The position numbers and the translations under genes are program-made. A DNA stretch of 64,000 nt from assembly GCA_963721585.1 (NCBI GenBank), contig CAVRJN010000008.1, positions 744,001-808,000 of the forward strand, read 5' to 3'. The notes below the pieces were generated by a model. It made no database searches, was not told where the DNA came from, and saw only the letters and a program-made list of their open reading frames with translations. The DNA is from Bog-473 sp963721585 (lineage in GTDB: Bacteria > Actinomycetota > Acidimicrobiia > Acidimicrobiales > RAAP-2). Below are positions 24,949-33,528 of this stretch, one piece after another (position 1 is the stretch's first letter; every line of letters begins with the position of its first letter).

Positions 24949-25023
24949 TGGCGCCCCCGGAAGGATTCGAACCTTCGCACACGGTTTAGGAAACCGATGC
25001 TCTATCCCCTGAGCTACGGGGGC
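24949..25023 (-). tRNA. tRNA-Arg (anticodon CCT)
   Basis: The minus strand folds into a full cloverleaf: acceptor GCCCCCG/CGGGGGC, D arm GCTC...GAGC, anticodon loop TTCCTAA (anticodon CCT, reading AGG), T arm GAAGG-TTCGAAT-CCTTC, discriminator G and an encoded CCA (24949-24951). The first pair of the anticodon stem is a T-T mismatch. Its 3' end faces the ABC operon. No second copy of its 3' end was noticed elsewhere in the window. Confidence 0.95.
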
Positions 25024-25624
25024 GGACAACCACCCATCGGTGCGAGGTCGGTCGATCTAGCCTCTCTCCATCTGGAGAGTGTAGGCACTCGTCCTGCACC
25101 AGGTGATCCGTCTCTGATGCACCACCGCGACCGGTCCGACGCGTGAGGAACCAGTGGCCCCGGATCCGGACTCGCCGGCTGGCCGGATCCGGATCCGAAG
25201 ACGACATCTGCCACCGGCTTCGCGAGCGAACGTTCGACCGCAGGAAGGGGCGATGCGACCGCCACCCGCCCAGGCTGGAACACACGTGTGTCATGTCTCG
25301 CTCGGATCTCACCCAGCCAATCGGCCGGGAAATCGTCAGATGATGTCCAAAGACAGCGTGGAGCAGCGCAGTGCTGCGAATTTGCAGGTTACTCCTGATG
25401 ATTCGGTTCCGACCTGGAGTTGCAGCTCACGATATGTAATCGTAGTGACGTTCGTAGGTCTGAGACAGGGGATCGAGTGGCGTTGCGATGGTCGGCTGGG
25501 GCGATCGCCAAAGAACGGAGCGACCGGGGTGACCGGCACAATCGGTCCTCTGGCGGCGCGATTGTCGGGCCGCGGTTCCGCTTGCCACAGCGAGAGGCGC
25601 TGACATGACACACCGGGAGGACAC
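25024..25624. promoter_or_regulatory. 601-bp upstream region of the 2-oxoacid dehydrogenase operon with palindromes
   Basis: No gene is supported. It contains a 12-bp perfect palindrome ACACACGTGTGT (25280-25291), a 5-5-5 inverted repeat ACGAT-ATGTA-ATCGT (25429-25443), and repeated CCGGATCCGG blocks near 25157-25198. The inverted repeat, about 180 bp before the E1-alpha start, is the best operator candidate. No -10/-35 pair is convincing. Confidence 0.4.
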
Positions 25625-26725
25625 ATGACAGAGCCGGGTGTCCACAGCGGCAACGCGGAGCTTCAGGGAATGGAGACCGCGATGCAGGTACTCGACTCCT
25701 CGGGATGTGTCGTCGGCGACCGCTACCCGGAGAAGCTGACGGCCGAGCAACACGTCGCCATGCTGACGGCCATGCGTGTTGCCCGCCGACTGGACGCGGA
25801 GTTCGTCAACCTGCAACGACAAGGCCAGCTCGCGTTGTACCCGTCGTGCCTCGGCCAAGAAGGAGCGCAAGTCGGTGCTGCCTCGGCACTGAGATCCACT
25901 GATTGGCTCTTTCCTCAGTATCGCGAACTGGGCGCACTCATAGTCCGAGGCCTTCCGCCCGAGGCTCTCGGTCAGATGTGGCGCGGCGCGTGCTATGGAG
26001 GCGTCGAGATCACCGATTACTGCGTGGCGCCGGTGAACATCTCTATTGGCACCCACGCTCTCCATGCTGCCGGATATGCCATGGGCATCCGCCTCGACGG
26101 GGACGACGATGTGGCCGTTGCCTTCATCGGAGACGGATCGATGAGCGAAGGCGACGTGCACGAAGCACTCAACATGGCTGCGGTCTTTGGAACTCCTTGC
26201 ATCTTCTTCGTGCAGAACAATCAGTGGGCCATCTCGGTTCCAGCCCGGCATCAAACACGCTCTGAGACAATCGCCCAGAAGGCATTCGGTTACGGAATGC
26301 CGGGCATTCGCTGCGACGGCAATGACATACTCGCCTGCTTCGTCGCGATGGGCGAAGCAGTTGAGCGGGCCCGTGCCGGAGGCGGTCCGACGCTCATCGA
26401 AGCCGTGACATATCGGATGGCTGCGCACACAACCTCAGACGATCCGACCAGATATCGCTCTGACGAGGAACTCGCGGCGTGGGCGGAGCGTGATCCAATT
26501 GCGCGCTACTCCGCGCACCTCACGGCCGAGGCCATATGGAATGACAATGCTGAGGCGAACGCCAGCTCAGAGGCCGATGAGGCGGTGAGACGACTTCGGA
26601 ATGATGTGTTCGACGCCCCCGATCCTGATCCGCTGGTCGTGTTCGATCACGTGCTCGCACAGAGGACGGATGAACTCGAACGACAGCGTCGACAACTCGC
26701 CCGCGAGATCGACTCCACATCATGA
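25625..26725 (+). CDS. 2-oxoacid dehydrogenase E1 alpha subunit (branched-chain type)
   Basis: The 366-residue protein has the thiamine-diphosphate motif GDGSMSEGDVHEALNMAAVFGTPCIFFVQNN, and YPSCLGQEGAQVGAASAL with the conserved Y-x-x-x-x-G-Q-E/Q-A region near the N-terminus. YRMAAHTTSDDPTRYRSDEE carries the phosphorylation-loop-like segment. It decarboxylates branched-chain 2-oxoacids (or pyruvate) with the beta subunit. GGGAGG lies before the ATG. E1-alpha, E1-beta and E2 form one operon; no E3 gene is present. Confidence 0.9.
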   Translation: MTEPGVHSGNAELQGMETAMQVLDSSGCVVGDRYPEKLTAEQHVAMLTAMRVARRLDAEFVNLQRQGQLALYPSCLGQEGAQVGAASALRSTDWLFPQYRELGALIVRGLPPEALGQMWRGACYGGVEITDYCVAPVNISIGTHALHAAGYAMGIRLDGDDDVAVAFIGDGSMSEGDVHEALNMAAVFGTPCIFFVQNNQWAISVPARHQTRSETIAQKAFGYGMPGIRCDGNDILACFVAMGEAVERARAGGGPTLIEAVTYRMAAHTTSDDPTRYRSDEELAAWAERDPIARYSAHLTAEAIWNDNAEANASSEADEAVRRLRNDVFDAPDPDPLVVFDHVLAQRTDELERQRRQLAREIDSTS

Positions 26726-27699
26726 CGGCCTCGACAATGGTCGAGGCGATCAATCGCGCGCTGAACGATGCGATGAAGGAAGATGAAAAGGTGCTCGTCT
26801 TCGGCGAGGACGTCGGTCGCCTCGGAGGGGTCTTCAGAGTGACCGAAGGATTGAACGCCCAGTTCGGTGATGCCCGCTGTTTCGACACCCCCCTCGCTGA
26901 GTCGGGCATCGTCGGCTTGGCTCTAGGGCTGGCGATGCGGGGGTATCGGCCGGTCCCGGAGATTCAGTTTGCCGGTTTTACGTATCCCGCGTTGGACCAG
27001 GTCATCACCCACCTTGCCAAATACCGCAACAGAACAACCGGCAGCGTCTGCCTCCCGGTGGTGATCCGCATCCCGTCATTCGGTGGCATCGGCTCCCCGG
27101 AGCATCACTCTGAGTCGCCAGAGACCTACTTCGTCCACACCGCCGGACTGCGGGTCGTCTCCCCGTCGACGCCGGCCGATGCCTATTCGATGCTCCGCGA
27201 AGCGATCGCCGGCGACGACCCAACCCTCTACCTCGAACCGGTGCGCCACTATTGGGCTCGCAAGGACGTCGAATTCCCGATCGTGACCGAGCCACTTCGC
27301 CAGGCCGTGGTGCGGCGCCCGGGCGACGACGTCACCGTCGTCGCCTACGGCAACATGGTCCACGTCGCCCTTGACGCCGCTGAGGCAGCGGTGGCAGACG
27401 ACGGCCCAAGCCTCGAGATCATCGATCTTCGCAGCCTCTCCCCCATCGACTTCGACACAGTGCTCGGATCGGTGCAGAAGACGGGACGTTGCGTCGTCGT
27501 GCACGAGGCGTCCAGGACTCTCGGATTGGGTGCCGAGATTGCCGCTGTCGTACACGAGCGTGCCTTCTACCACCTGCACGCGCCGGTGCTCAGAGCGACC
27601 GGCTTCGATACGCCCTATCCGCCGGCACAGATCGAAGGGCATTGGTTGCCCGGTGTCGAGCGGGTCCTCGACAGCGTCCTCGCCGTCCTGGAGCACTGA
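26722..27699 (+). CDS. 2-oxoacid dehydrogenase E1 beta subunit
   Basis: The 325-residue transketolase-like protein shows VLVFGEDVGRLGGVFRVTEGL at the N-terminus, AESGIVGLALGLAMRGYRPVPEIQFAGFTYPALDQV in the core and the C-terminal VVVHEASRTLGLGAEIAA region. With the alpha subunit it forms the alpha2beta2 E1 that loads acyl groups onto the E2 lipoyl arm. Its ATG overlaps the alpha stop (ATGA), so subunit synthesis is coupled. Confidence 0.92.
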   Translation: MTASTMVEAINRALNDAMKEDEKVLVFGEDVGRLGGVFRVTEGLNAQFGDARCFDTPLAESGIVGLALGLAMRGYRPVPEIQFAGFTYPALDQVITHLAKYRNRTTGSVCLPVVIRIPSFGGIGSPEHHSESPETYFVHTAGLRVVSPSTPADAYSMLREAIAGDDPTLYLEPVRHYWARKDVEFPIVTEPLRQAVVRRPGDDVTVVAYGNMVHVALDAAEAAVADDGPSLEIIDLRSLSPIDFDTVLGSVQKTGRCVVVHEASRTLGLGAEIAAVVHERAFYHLHAPVLRATGFDTPYPPAQIEGHWLPGVERVLDSVLAVLEH

Positions 27700-27700
27700 G

Positions 27701-29054
27701 GTGGAGCGCGACTTCGAATTGCCCGACGTCGGAGAGGGTTTGGAGGAGGCCACCATCGTCGAGTGGAGCGTTCGACCCGGTGATCACGTCTCGCTCAACG
27801 ACACGGTTTGTGCGATCGAGACCGCCAAGGCGGAGGTCGAACTGCCCTCTCCGTTCACGGGCACGGTGGTCGCGACCAACGGCCGGCCCGGGGACACCCT
27901 ACGCGTCGGCGACCTCCTGATCCGCTTCGAGGTCGATGAGGCGGAAGCCGCTGCAAAAGGAGGCGGCGGCGCGGGAACCGGGACTGACAATGCCGCGCGG
28001 AAACCGACGATGGTGGGCTACGGCTTGGAGGAGAACCCGACGACGAAACACACCAGTCGCCAATGGCCCCGAAGGGCTGCCAGAACCGAGGAAACGACCC
28101 CCGGAACCGTGCGCGCCGAAGGGCAGACGGGCGATCAGGGGAGGCGGGACACCGTACCCGCAGCCGCTCCACCGGTGCGGAAGTTGGCCAAGGACCTCGG
28201 AGTCGACATCGCACTGGTCGTCCCGACCGGTGCCCGTGGCGAGGTCACCCGCGATGACGTGCGCGCTGCCGCCGGCGCTGATGTGGAGTCTGTGGCCGAC
28301 GCCGGACGGAGCTCGTTCGAGATTCCCGTGCGCGGAGTGCGAGCACGCATTGCCAACCGAATGAGCGTCTCGCGCTCGACCATTCCCGAAGCGACCTGCG
28401 GAGTGTGGGTGGACTGCGCACATCTGCTCGAGCTGCGCAATCAGCGAACCGCTGCCGGGGCATCAGACCCAGCGGCAGGGTCGTCGTCTGTGACGCCGTT
28501 CACCATGATCGCCTGGCTTGCGGTCCGAGCCCTCGGTGTCGCTCCTCTGTTCAACGCAACGTTCCACCGGGAACGAGATGTGATCGAGGTGCACCGTTCG
28601 GTACACCTCGGAATCGCGACCACGACGGAACAGGGACTGATGGTCGTCGTCCTACGCGGACGCGGACCTTCTCGCGCTCGACGACTTCGGACTGGCGATG
28701 AGCGACCTGATACGCCGCGGCCGTGCCGGAACCTTGACGCCTCGAGAGCTCACCGGATCCACCTTCACCGTCAACAACTTCGGAGCGCTGGGCCTCGACG
28801 ATGCCGATCCGATCATCAACTACCCGGAGGCGGCTCTCCTTGGAGTGGGCTCCATCCGCCCCCGGCCTGCGGTCGTCGATGGGGCAATCGTTCCCCGCCC
28901 CCTCCTCAAGCTCATTGCGGCGTTCGACCATCGGGTGTGTGACGGCGCTGAAGCGGGACGGTACCTCTCCAGGCTCAGGGAATTGGTCGAGCAGCCCGAA
29001 CTCTGGTTTCCCGAGCCCGAAGTCCGTCCAGGAGCCTCACAGGCACGGGGCTGA
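27701..29054 (+). CDS. 2-oxoacid dehydrogenase E2 (lipoyl acyltransferase), frameshifted
   Basis: The first frame gives an N-terminal lipoyl domain with acceptor Lys43 (CAIETAKAEVELPSPFTG), a linker, the peripheral subunit-binding domain (PPVRKLAKDLGVDIALVVPTGARGEVTRDDV) and the start of the catalytic domain. After GLMVVVL it derails. The +1 frame continues properly as DADLLALDDFGLAMSDLIRR and ends with the catalytic FDHRVCDGAEAGRYL. Removing one G near 28657-28659 restores one ORF of about 450 codons. The GTG start is one base after the E1-beta stop. This is likely a sequence error; otherwise the complex would lack its catalytic core. Confidence 0.85.
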
Positions 29055-29100
29055 TCAGCAAGGGAGCGACGGGTGCGCCGAGGGATTGTCGACCCCGGCC

Positions 29101-29154
29101 CCGCACAGGCTCTATTCTGTGCGGTGGGTACGCGGCCTCCGACAGAGGTCGGAG
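29101..29154 (+). promoter_or_regulatory. Two strong hairpins in the leader of adenosylhomocysteinase
   Basis: CCGCACAG (29101-29108) pairs with CTGTGCGG (29117-29124), and CTCCGAC (29137-29143) pairs with GTCGGAG (29148-29154). They precede the ahcY start by 80-135 bases. The first may end the E2 operon, the second may belong to a leader. The published SAH-riboswitch consensus is not recognisable here. Confidence 0.45.
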
Positions 29155-29236
29155 CACGTGCGTTGCGCTTCCGCCGTCCGGCCCGCTGCGATGTTGCGCG
29201 TCTGCGCACGTTCATCCGACCCAAAGGAGCACGTCA

Positions 29237-30679
29237 ATGACTTCACCCCTCCCCTACAAGGTGGCCGACCTTTCCCTGGCCGAGTTCGGACGCAAGGAGA
29301 TCGAACTGGCCGAGCACGAGATGCCCGGACTGATGTCCATGCGGCACGAGTTCGGACCGTCCCAGCCTCTGGCCGGGGCCCGCGTCACCGGCTCGTTGCA
29401 CATGACGATCCAGACAGCCGTGCTGATCGAGACGCTGACCGCGCTCGGCGCGCGGGTGCGCTGGGCGAGCTGCAACATCTTCTCCACCCAGGACCACGCC
29501 GCCGCCGCCGTGGCCGTCGGTCCGAACGGCACGGTCGACGATCCCCAGGGTGTGCCGGTGTTCGCCTGGAAGGGGGAGTCCCTGCAGGAGTACTGGTGGT
29601 GCACCCTCCAGGCCCTGCTGTGGCCCGGCGAGGGTGGGCCCAACATGATCCTCGACGACGGGGGCGACGCCACGCTCCTCGTGCACAAGGGTGTCGAGTT
29701 CGAGAAGGCGGGCGCCGTGCCCGACCCTTCGACGGCCGACTCGGAAGAGTTCGAGGTCGTCCTGAGCGCACTGGCCGAGAGCCTGGCCGAGGACCAGGGC
29801 CGCTGGACCTCCATCGCCAACGAGATCAAGGGCGTCACCGAGGAGACCACGACGGGTGTGCACCGCCTGGTCGACATGGCGAGGAAGGGCGAGCTCCTCT
29901 TCCCGGCCATCAATGTGAACGACTCGGTGACCAAGTCGAAGTTCGACAACAAGTACGGCTGCCGCCATTCGCTCGTCGACGGGATCAACCGGGCCACCGA
30001 CGTCCTCATCGGCGGCAAGGTGGCGGTCGTCTGTGGCTACGGCGACGTCGGCAAGGGTTGCGCCGACTCCCTCGCCGGCCAGGGCGCCCGCGTGGTGGTC
30101 ACCGAGGTCGACCCGATCTGCGCACTCCAGGCGGCCATGGAGGGCTTCCAGGTCACCACGCTGGAGGACATCCTGCCGGAGGCCGACATCATCATCACGA
30201 CGACCGGCAACAAGGACATCATCACTGCCGAGCACATGGCGGGCATGAAGCACCAGGCCATCGTCGGGAACATCGGCCACTTCGACAACGAGATCGACAT
30301 GGCGGGGCTGACCAACACGCCTGGAATCGAGCGCGTGAACATCAAGCCGCAGGTCGACAAGTGGATCTTCCCCGACGGCCACTCCATCATCATCCTGTCC
30401 GAGGGCCGGCTGCTGAACCTGGGCAACGCGACGGGCCACCCCAGCTTCGTCATGTCCAACTCGTTCACCAACCAGACCATGGCGCAGATCGAGTTGTTCA
30501 CCCAGACGGGCCAGTACGTCAACGACGTCTACGTCCTGCCGAAGCACCTCGACGAGAAGGTGGCGCGCCTGCACCTCGGCGCCCTCGGCGTGAAGCTCAC
30601 GACGCTGAGCCAGGAGCAGGCCGACTACATCGGCGTTCCGGTCGAAGGCCCCTACAAGCCCGACACCTACCGCTACTAG
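29237..30679 (+). CDS. ahcY: Adenosylhomocysteinase
   Basis: The 480-residue enzyme hydrolyses S-adenosylhomocysteine to adenosine and homocysteine, closing the methyl cycle in the cytosol. It contains the substrate region SCNIFSTQDHAAAA, NVNDSVTKSKFDNKYGCRHSLVDG and the NAD-binding GKVAVVCGYGDVGKGCADSLAGQGARV, and ends in the conserved PDTYRY. Length includes the insertion typical of bacterial long-form enzymes. The ATG has AAAGGAGCACGTCA upstream. Leader hairpins suggest post-transcriptional control. Confidence 0.97.
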   Translation: MTSPLPYKVADLSLAEFGRKEIELAEHEMPGLMSMRHEFGPSQPLAGARVTGSLHMTIQTAVLIETLTALGARVRWASCNIFSTQDHAAAAVAVGPNGTVDDPQGVPVFAWKGESLQEYWWCTLQALLWPGEGGPNMILDDGGDATLLVHKGVEFEKAGAVPDPSTADSEEFEVVLSALAESLAEDQGRWTSIANEIKGVTEETTTGVHRLVDMARKGELLFPAINVNDSVTKSKFDNKYGCRHSLVDGINRATDVLIGGKVAVVCGYGDVGKGCADSLAGQGARVVVTEVDPICALQAAMEGFQVTTLEDILPEADIIITTTGNKDIITAEHMAGMKHQAIVGNIGHFDNEIDMAGLTNTPGIERVNIKPQVDKWIFPDGHSIIILSEGRLLNLGNATGHPSFVMSNSFTNQTMAQIELFTQTGQYVNDVYVLPKHLDEKVARLHLGALGVKLTTLSQEQADYIGVPVEGPYKPDTYRY

Positions 30680-30688
30680 AGGCGGTCG

Positions 30689-31375
30689 TCAGCCCAGCGC
30701 GGCGGTGGCGATCACCGTCCCGCTGGGCGACACCATCTCGGCGGCGCGCAGGTCGGCGGGGTCGACGGGCAGCGAAGCGATCCACGCCCCGTACCCCTTT
30801 TCGGCCACGAACGTCCCCACGTGACGCGTCACGCCGGCGTCGGTAACGACCACGCAGTCGACCGTGCCGTGCGCCGACGAATCGGACATCATCATCGACA
30901 TCCACGGCTTGGCACCGCTCACGACCATGACGTGCCCCACCGTCGCGCCGTGCTCCACGAGAGCCGCCGTCACCACCCGGTGGGCGCCCTGCGGCTGCGC
31001 GTGCACCGTCGGGGTCGGTGACGACGACGTCAGGCTCAGCCCCAGTCCCAGCGCCAGGGCCGCCGCGGCGACGCCCACCACGGCCGGCACCCAGCGCGAG
31101 GGGCGGAGACGCCGGCGCCGCGGCGCGACGTCGGTCAGGCCCATCCGTTCGAAGAGGCGCACCTCGAATCCCAGCGGCGGCTCCATCTCCGGGGCTGCCT
31201 GCACCACCGAGTCCGCGGTCCGCGAGAGGATCTCCAGCTCCTCGGCACAGCGCGGGCAGGACTCGACGTGGGACAGCACGCGCGCCCTGTCGCGCCCGGT
31301 CAGCACGCCGAGGGCGAGCTCGGCCAGCTCGTCGCCGTACTCCTCGCAGCCACGCTCCCTCATGTGGTCAGTCAT
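30689..31375 (-). CDS. Anti-sigma factor, RskA-like with zinc-finger domain
   Basis: The 228-residue protein starts with an anti-sigma ZAS-type domain (SHVESCPRCAEELEIL gives H-x3-C-x2-C), has one transmembrane helix (WVPAVVGVAAAALALGLGLSL, about residues 95-115) and an extracytoplasmic C-terminal domain (RskA-C-like, with GYGAWIASLPVDPADLRAAEMV). It would sequester the sigma factor encoded just upstream and release it on an envelope signal. The start overlaps the sigma gene's end by eight bases. Confidence 0.88.
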   Translation of the reverse strand: MTDHMRERGCEEYGDELAELALGVLTGRDRARVLSHVESCPRCAEELEILSRTADSVVQAAPEMEPPLGFEVRLFERMGLTDVAPRRRRLRPSRWVPAVVGVAAAALALGLGLSLTSSSPTPTVHAQPQGAHRVVTAALVEHGATVGHVMVVSGAKPWMSMMMSDSSAHGTVDCVVVTDAGVTRHVGTFVAEKGYGAWIASLPVDPADLRAAEMVSPSGTVIATAALG

Positions 31376-31979
31376 CGCGCGCCCCCTCCGCCGGCTCGAC
31401 CGCAGCGCGCAACCGGATCAGGGCAGTCCTGATACGCGTCTTCGCCGTGCCCAGCGGGATCCCTTCGGACTCGCTGATCTCGAGTGCGGTCCTGCCGTAG
31501 ACGGCCGCCAGCACGACGGCGCGGCGCTGCTCCTCGGGCAGGACCCGGAGGGCTGCCTGGACGGTCTCGCGGGCGTCACCCCGGCGCACGGCGTCCTCGG
31601 GGTTGTGCTCGGAGCTGGTCATGGCGGCGGCGGCGAAGTCATCGGGGTCCGTCGGCACCGCGCGCCGGAGTCGTAATGCGTCAATGGCGAGGTTGCGGGT
31701 GATGGTGAGGACCCAGGACGTCACCGAGCCGCGCCTCGGGTCGAACACCGGAGCGTGGCGCCACACCCGGATCATCGCCTCCTGGGCCACATCCTCGGCC
31801 ACCCCGGCGTCGCCCGTCATGGAATAGGCCAGGCCGAAGAGCCGACGTTGGTAACGCCGGGTGAAGGTGACAGCCGCAGACTGGACCCCCACGGCCATGC
31901 CGGCCAGGAGCGCCTCGTCGGACAGTTCGCCCTCGGCCACACGTGATTCTCTCATCCACGGGGATACGGACGAGCCCAC
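31368..31979 (-). CDS. ECF RNA polymerase sigma factor, SigK/SigL-like group
   Basis: The 203-residue protein has region 2 (FTRRYQRRLFGLAYSMTGDAGVAEDVAQEAMIRVWRHAPVFDPRRGSVTSWVLTITRNLAIDALR) and region 4 (VLPEEQRRAVVLAAVYGRTALEISESEGIPLGTAKTRIRTALIRLR). It directs transcription of an envelope-stress-type regulon. The downstream membrane anti-sigma factor overlaps it, the classical coupled pair. The target promoters in this window are unknown. Confidence 0.92.
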   Translation of the reverse strand: MGSSVSPWMRESRVAEGELSDEALLAGMAVGVQSAAVTFTRRYQRRLFGLAYSMTGDAGVAEDVAQEAMIRVWRHAPVFDPRRGSVTSWVLTITRNLAIDALRLRRAVPTDPDDFAAAAMTSSEHNPEDAVRRGDARETVQAALRVLPEEQRRAVVLAAVYGRTALEISESEGIPLGTAKTRIRTALIRLRAAVEPAEGARDD

Positions 31980-32082
31980 ACCTGGGATTCAACCGGTTCC
32001 GGCCAATCCCGCACTGGCCCCGGTCCGTATCCCTCTCGTGGCCGCCATCAGCCCCGACATCCAACACCGGGAGCGTCTCCGG

Positions 32083-32568
32083 ATGCTTCCCATGCGTACC
32101 CTCAGGGCCGTGTTGGTCCTCGGTCCCGGCCGTTCCCGCCGGTCGCTTCATCTGGCCGCGACGGCCGTCTTCGTTCTCGGCGGCGCGCTCCTCATCTGGT
32201 CGGCCTTCATCCACTTCCACCTCTGGAGCGAGACGGACGGCTACCGCTCCATCCCCACGATCGGTCCCCTGTTCTTGCTGCAGTCGATCGCCGGGCTCGT
32301 CATCGGCATCGGCGTCGTGGCCGTCCGCCGGCTCTGGGTGGCGCTGATCGGAATCGGGTTCGTCATCAGCACCCTCGCCGGCTTTCTCCTGTCGGTGGCG
32401 GTAGGGCTGTTCGGATTCAAGGACTCGTGGCTGGCCCCCTTCGCCAAGGAGGCCTTCACTGTCGAGCTGCTCGCCGTGGTCGTGCTGATCGCCGCCGCCG
32501 CCCTGTGCCTCGTCGGATCGGTTCCCCGCGCCCGCGCCGGCCCTACCCCGGCCGGCACCGCGACGTAG
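32083..32568 (+). CDS. Small four-helix membrane protein
   Basis: The protein of about 161 residues contains four hydrophobic helices (AATAVFVLGGALLIWSAFI, IGPLFLLQSIAGLVIGIGVV, LIGIGFVISTLAGFLLSVAV, ELLAVVVLIAAAALCLVG) separated by short loops. It is not a recognised family. The ATG at 32083 has GGGAG ten bases before it. It is divergent from the ECF sigma gene, so it may belong to the same regulon. Confidence 0.7.
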   Translation: MLPMRTLRAVLVLGPGRSRRSLHLAATAVFVLGGALLIWSAFIHFHLWSETDGYRSIPTIGPLFLLQSIAGLVIGIGVVAVRRLWVALIGIGFVISTLAGFLLSVAVGLFGFKDSWLAPFAKEAFTVELLAVVVLIAAAALCLVGSVPRARAGPTPAGTAT

Positions 32569-32667
32569 GGGCCACACCGGACCGGGCCCTGCGTCCCCTC
32601 TCTCCCGGCGGGGCGCAGGCCCGGCTCGGCCCGGCGCCCGGGGCGGCCCCGTCCTCGGTTGGGAAGA

Positions 32668-33528
32668 TCAGCGGACCCCGGCGAACAGGTCGTCCTCGGG
32701 CACCGGCGCGCCGGTCGAATCCTGCACGCGCACGAAGCTCTCCGCTCCCATGAGGGATCCGAAGAGCTCGTCCCCCATCTTCAGGAAGAAGATGTTGTCG
32801 CTCTGGCTCGCATGCGCGGCAAGCGACGCGTACTTCTGTGCGGTGAAGGCCGCGCAGTCGATCGTCGTCGTGACCAGCTCGTCCGGCGTCCCGAAATCGG
32901 GGTTCTCCTGTACCTCGTCCGGGACCTGGACGCCCGCCTCGACCATGAGGTCGCGGAATCCGTGCAGCCGTGATCGGGGCATGGCCGTGTAGTACAGCTT
33001 GGCCGGGATCCCGCATTCCGCGATGGCCGCGTGCGTGACCCGGTTGGCCTGAATGTGGTCGGGGTGCCCGTAGAAGCCGTTCTCGTCATATGTCACGACC
33101 ACCTGCGGCTCGAACGCGCGCATCAGTGCGGCCAGCCGGCGTCCGGCGGCGGACACCGGCGTGCGCCAGAAGGAGCCGGGCGCGTCGTTCTGCGGCCAGC
33201 CCTCCATCCCCGAGTCGTGATAGCCGAGCAGCTCCAGGTTGGTGACCCCCAGGACCTCGCAACTGGCCTCGAGCTCGTGGCGGCGCAGCGGCACAACGAC
33301 CGACTCGTCATGCCCCGGCTCGCCCGGCTTGATGCCGCCGGGCGCGTCCCCGAGCTCGCCGTTGGTGCACGTGACGAGCACGGTGCGCACCCCCTCGGCG
33401 CGGTAACGGGCGAGGATCCCGCCCGTGCTGATCGCTTCGTCGTCAGGATGGGCATGGACCGCCATGAGGGTGAGGGGGCGCTCGGACATGGCAGGCAGCG
33501 TAGGGGTCGGCACGGCCGTCCCCGTCAC
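32668..33528 (-). CDS. mca: PIG-L/mycothiol S-conjugate amidase-like deacetylase
   Basis: The protein has the zinc-binding AHPDDEAISTGG, GHPDHIQANRVTHAAI and the central YDENGFYGHPDH segment of MshB/Mca enzymes. Mca cleaves mycothiol conjugates for detoxification; MshB deacetylates GlcNAc-Ins in mycothiol synthesis. The two are hard to separate by eye, and length (about 287 residues) fits both. The GTG at 33528 overlaps the upstream LLM stop (GTGA). An internal ATG at 33489 (MSERPLTLMAVH) would start closer to the domain. Confidence 0.85.
   Translation of the reverse strand: MTGTAVPTPTLPAMSERPLTLMAVHAHPDDEAISTGGILARYRAEGVRTVLVTCTNGELGDAPGGIKPGEPGHDESVVVPLRRHELEASCEVLGVTNLELLGYHDSGMEGWPQNDAPGSFWRTPVSAAGRRLAALMRAFEPQVVVTYDENGFYGHPDHIQANRVTHAAIAECGIPAKLYYTAMPRSRLHGFRDLMVEAGVQVPDEVQENPDFGTPDELVTTTIDCAAFTAQKYASLAAHASQSDNIFFLKMGDELFGSLMGAESFVRVQDSTGAPVPEDDLFAGVR

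Noticed and set aside
24949..25023. tRNA-Arg as an active integration site
   Set aside because: No integrase gene and no second copy of the tRNA 3' end were seen; only the compositional change hints at it.
29055..29236. SAH riboswitch upstream of ahcY
   Set aside because: Two hairpins exist but the conserved core sequence of the class is not recognisable.
29243..30574. 443-codon antisense ORF over ahcY
   Set aside because: Shadow of the strongly conserved ahcY frame.
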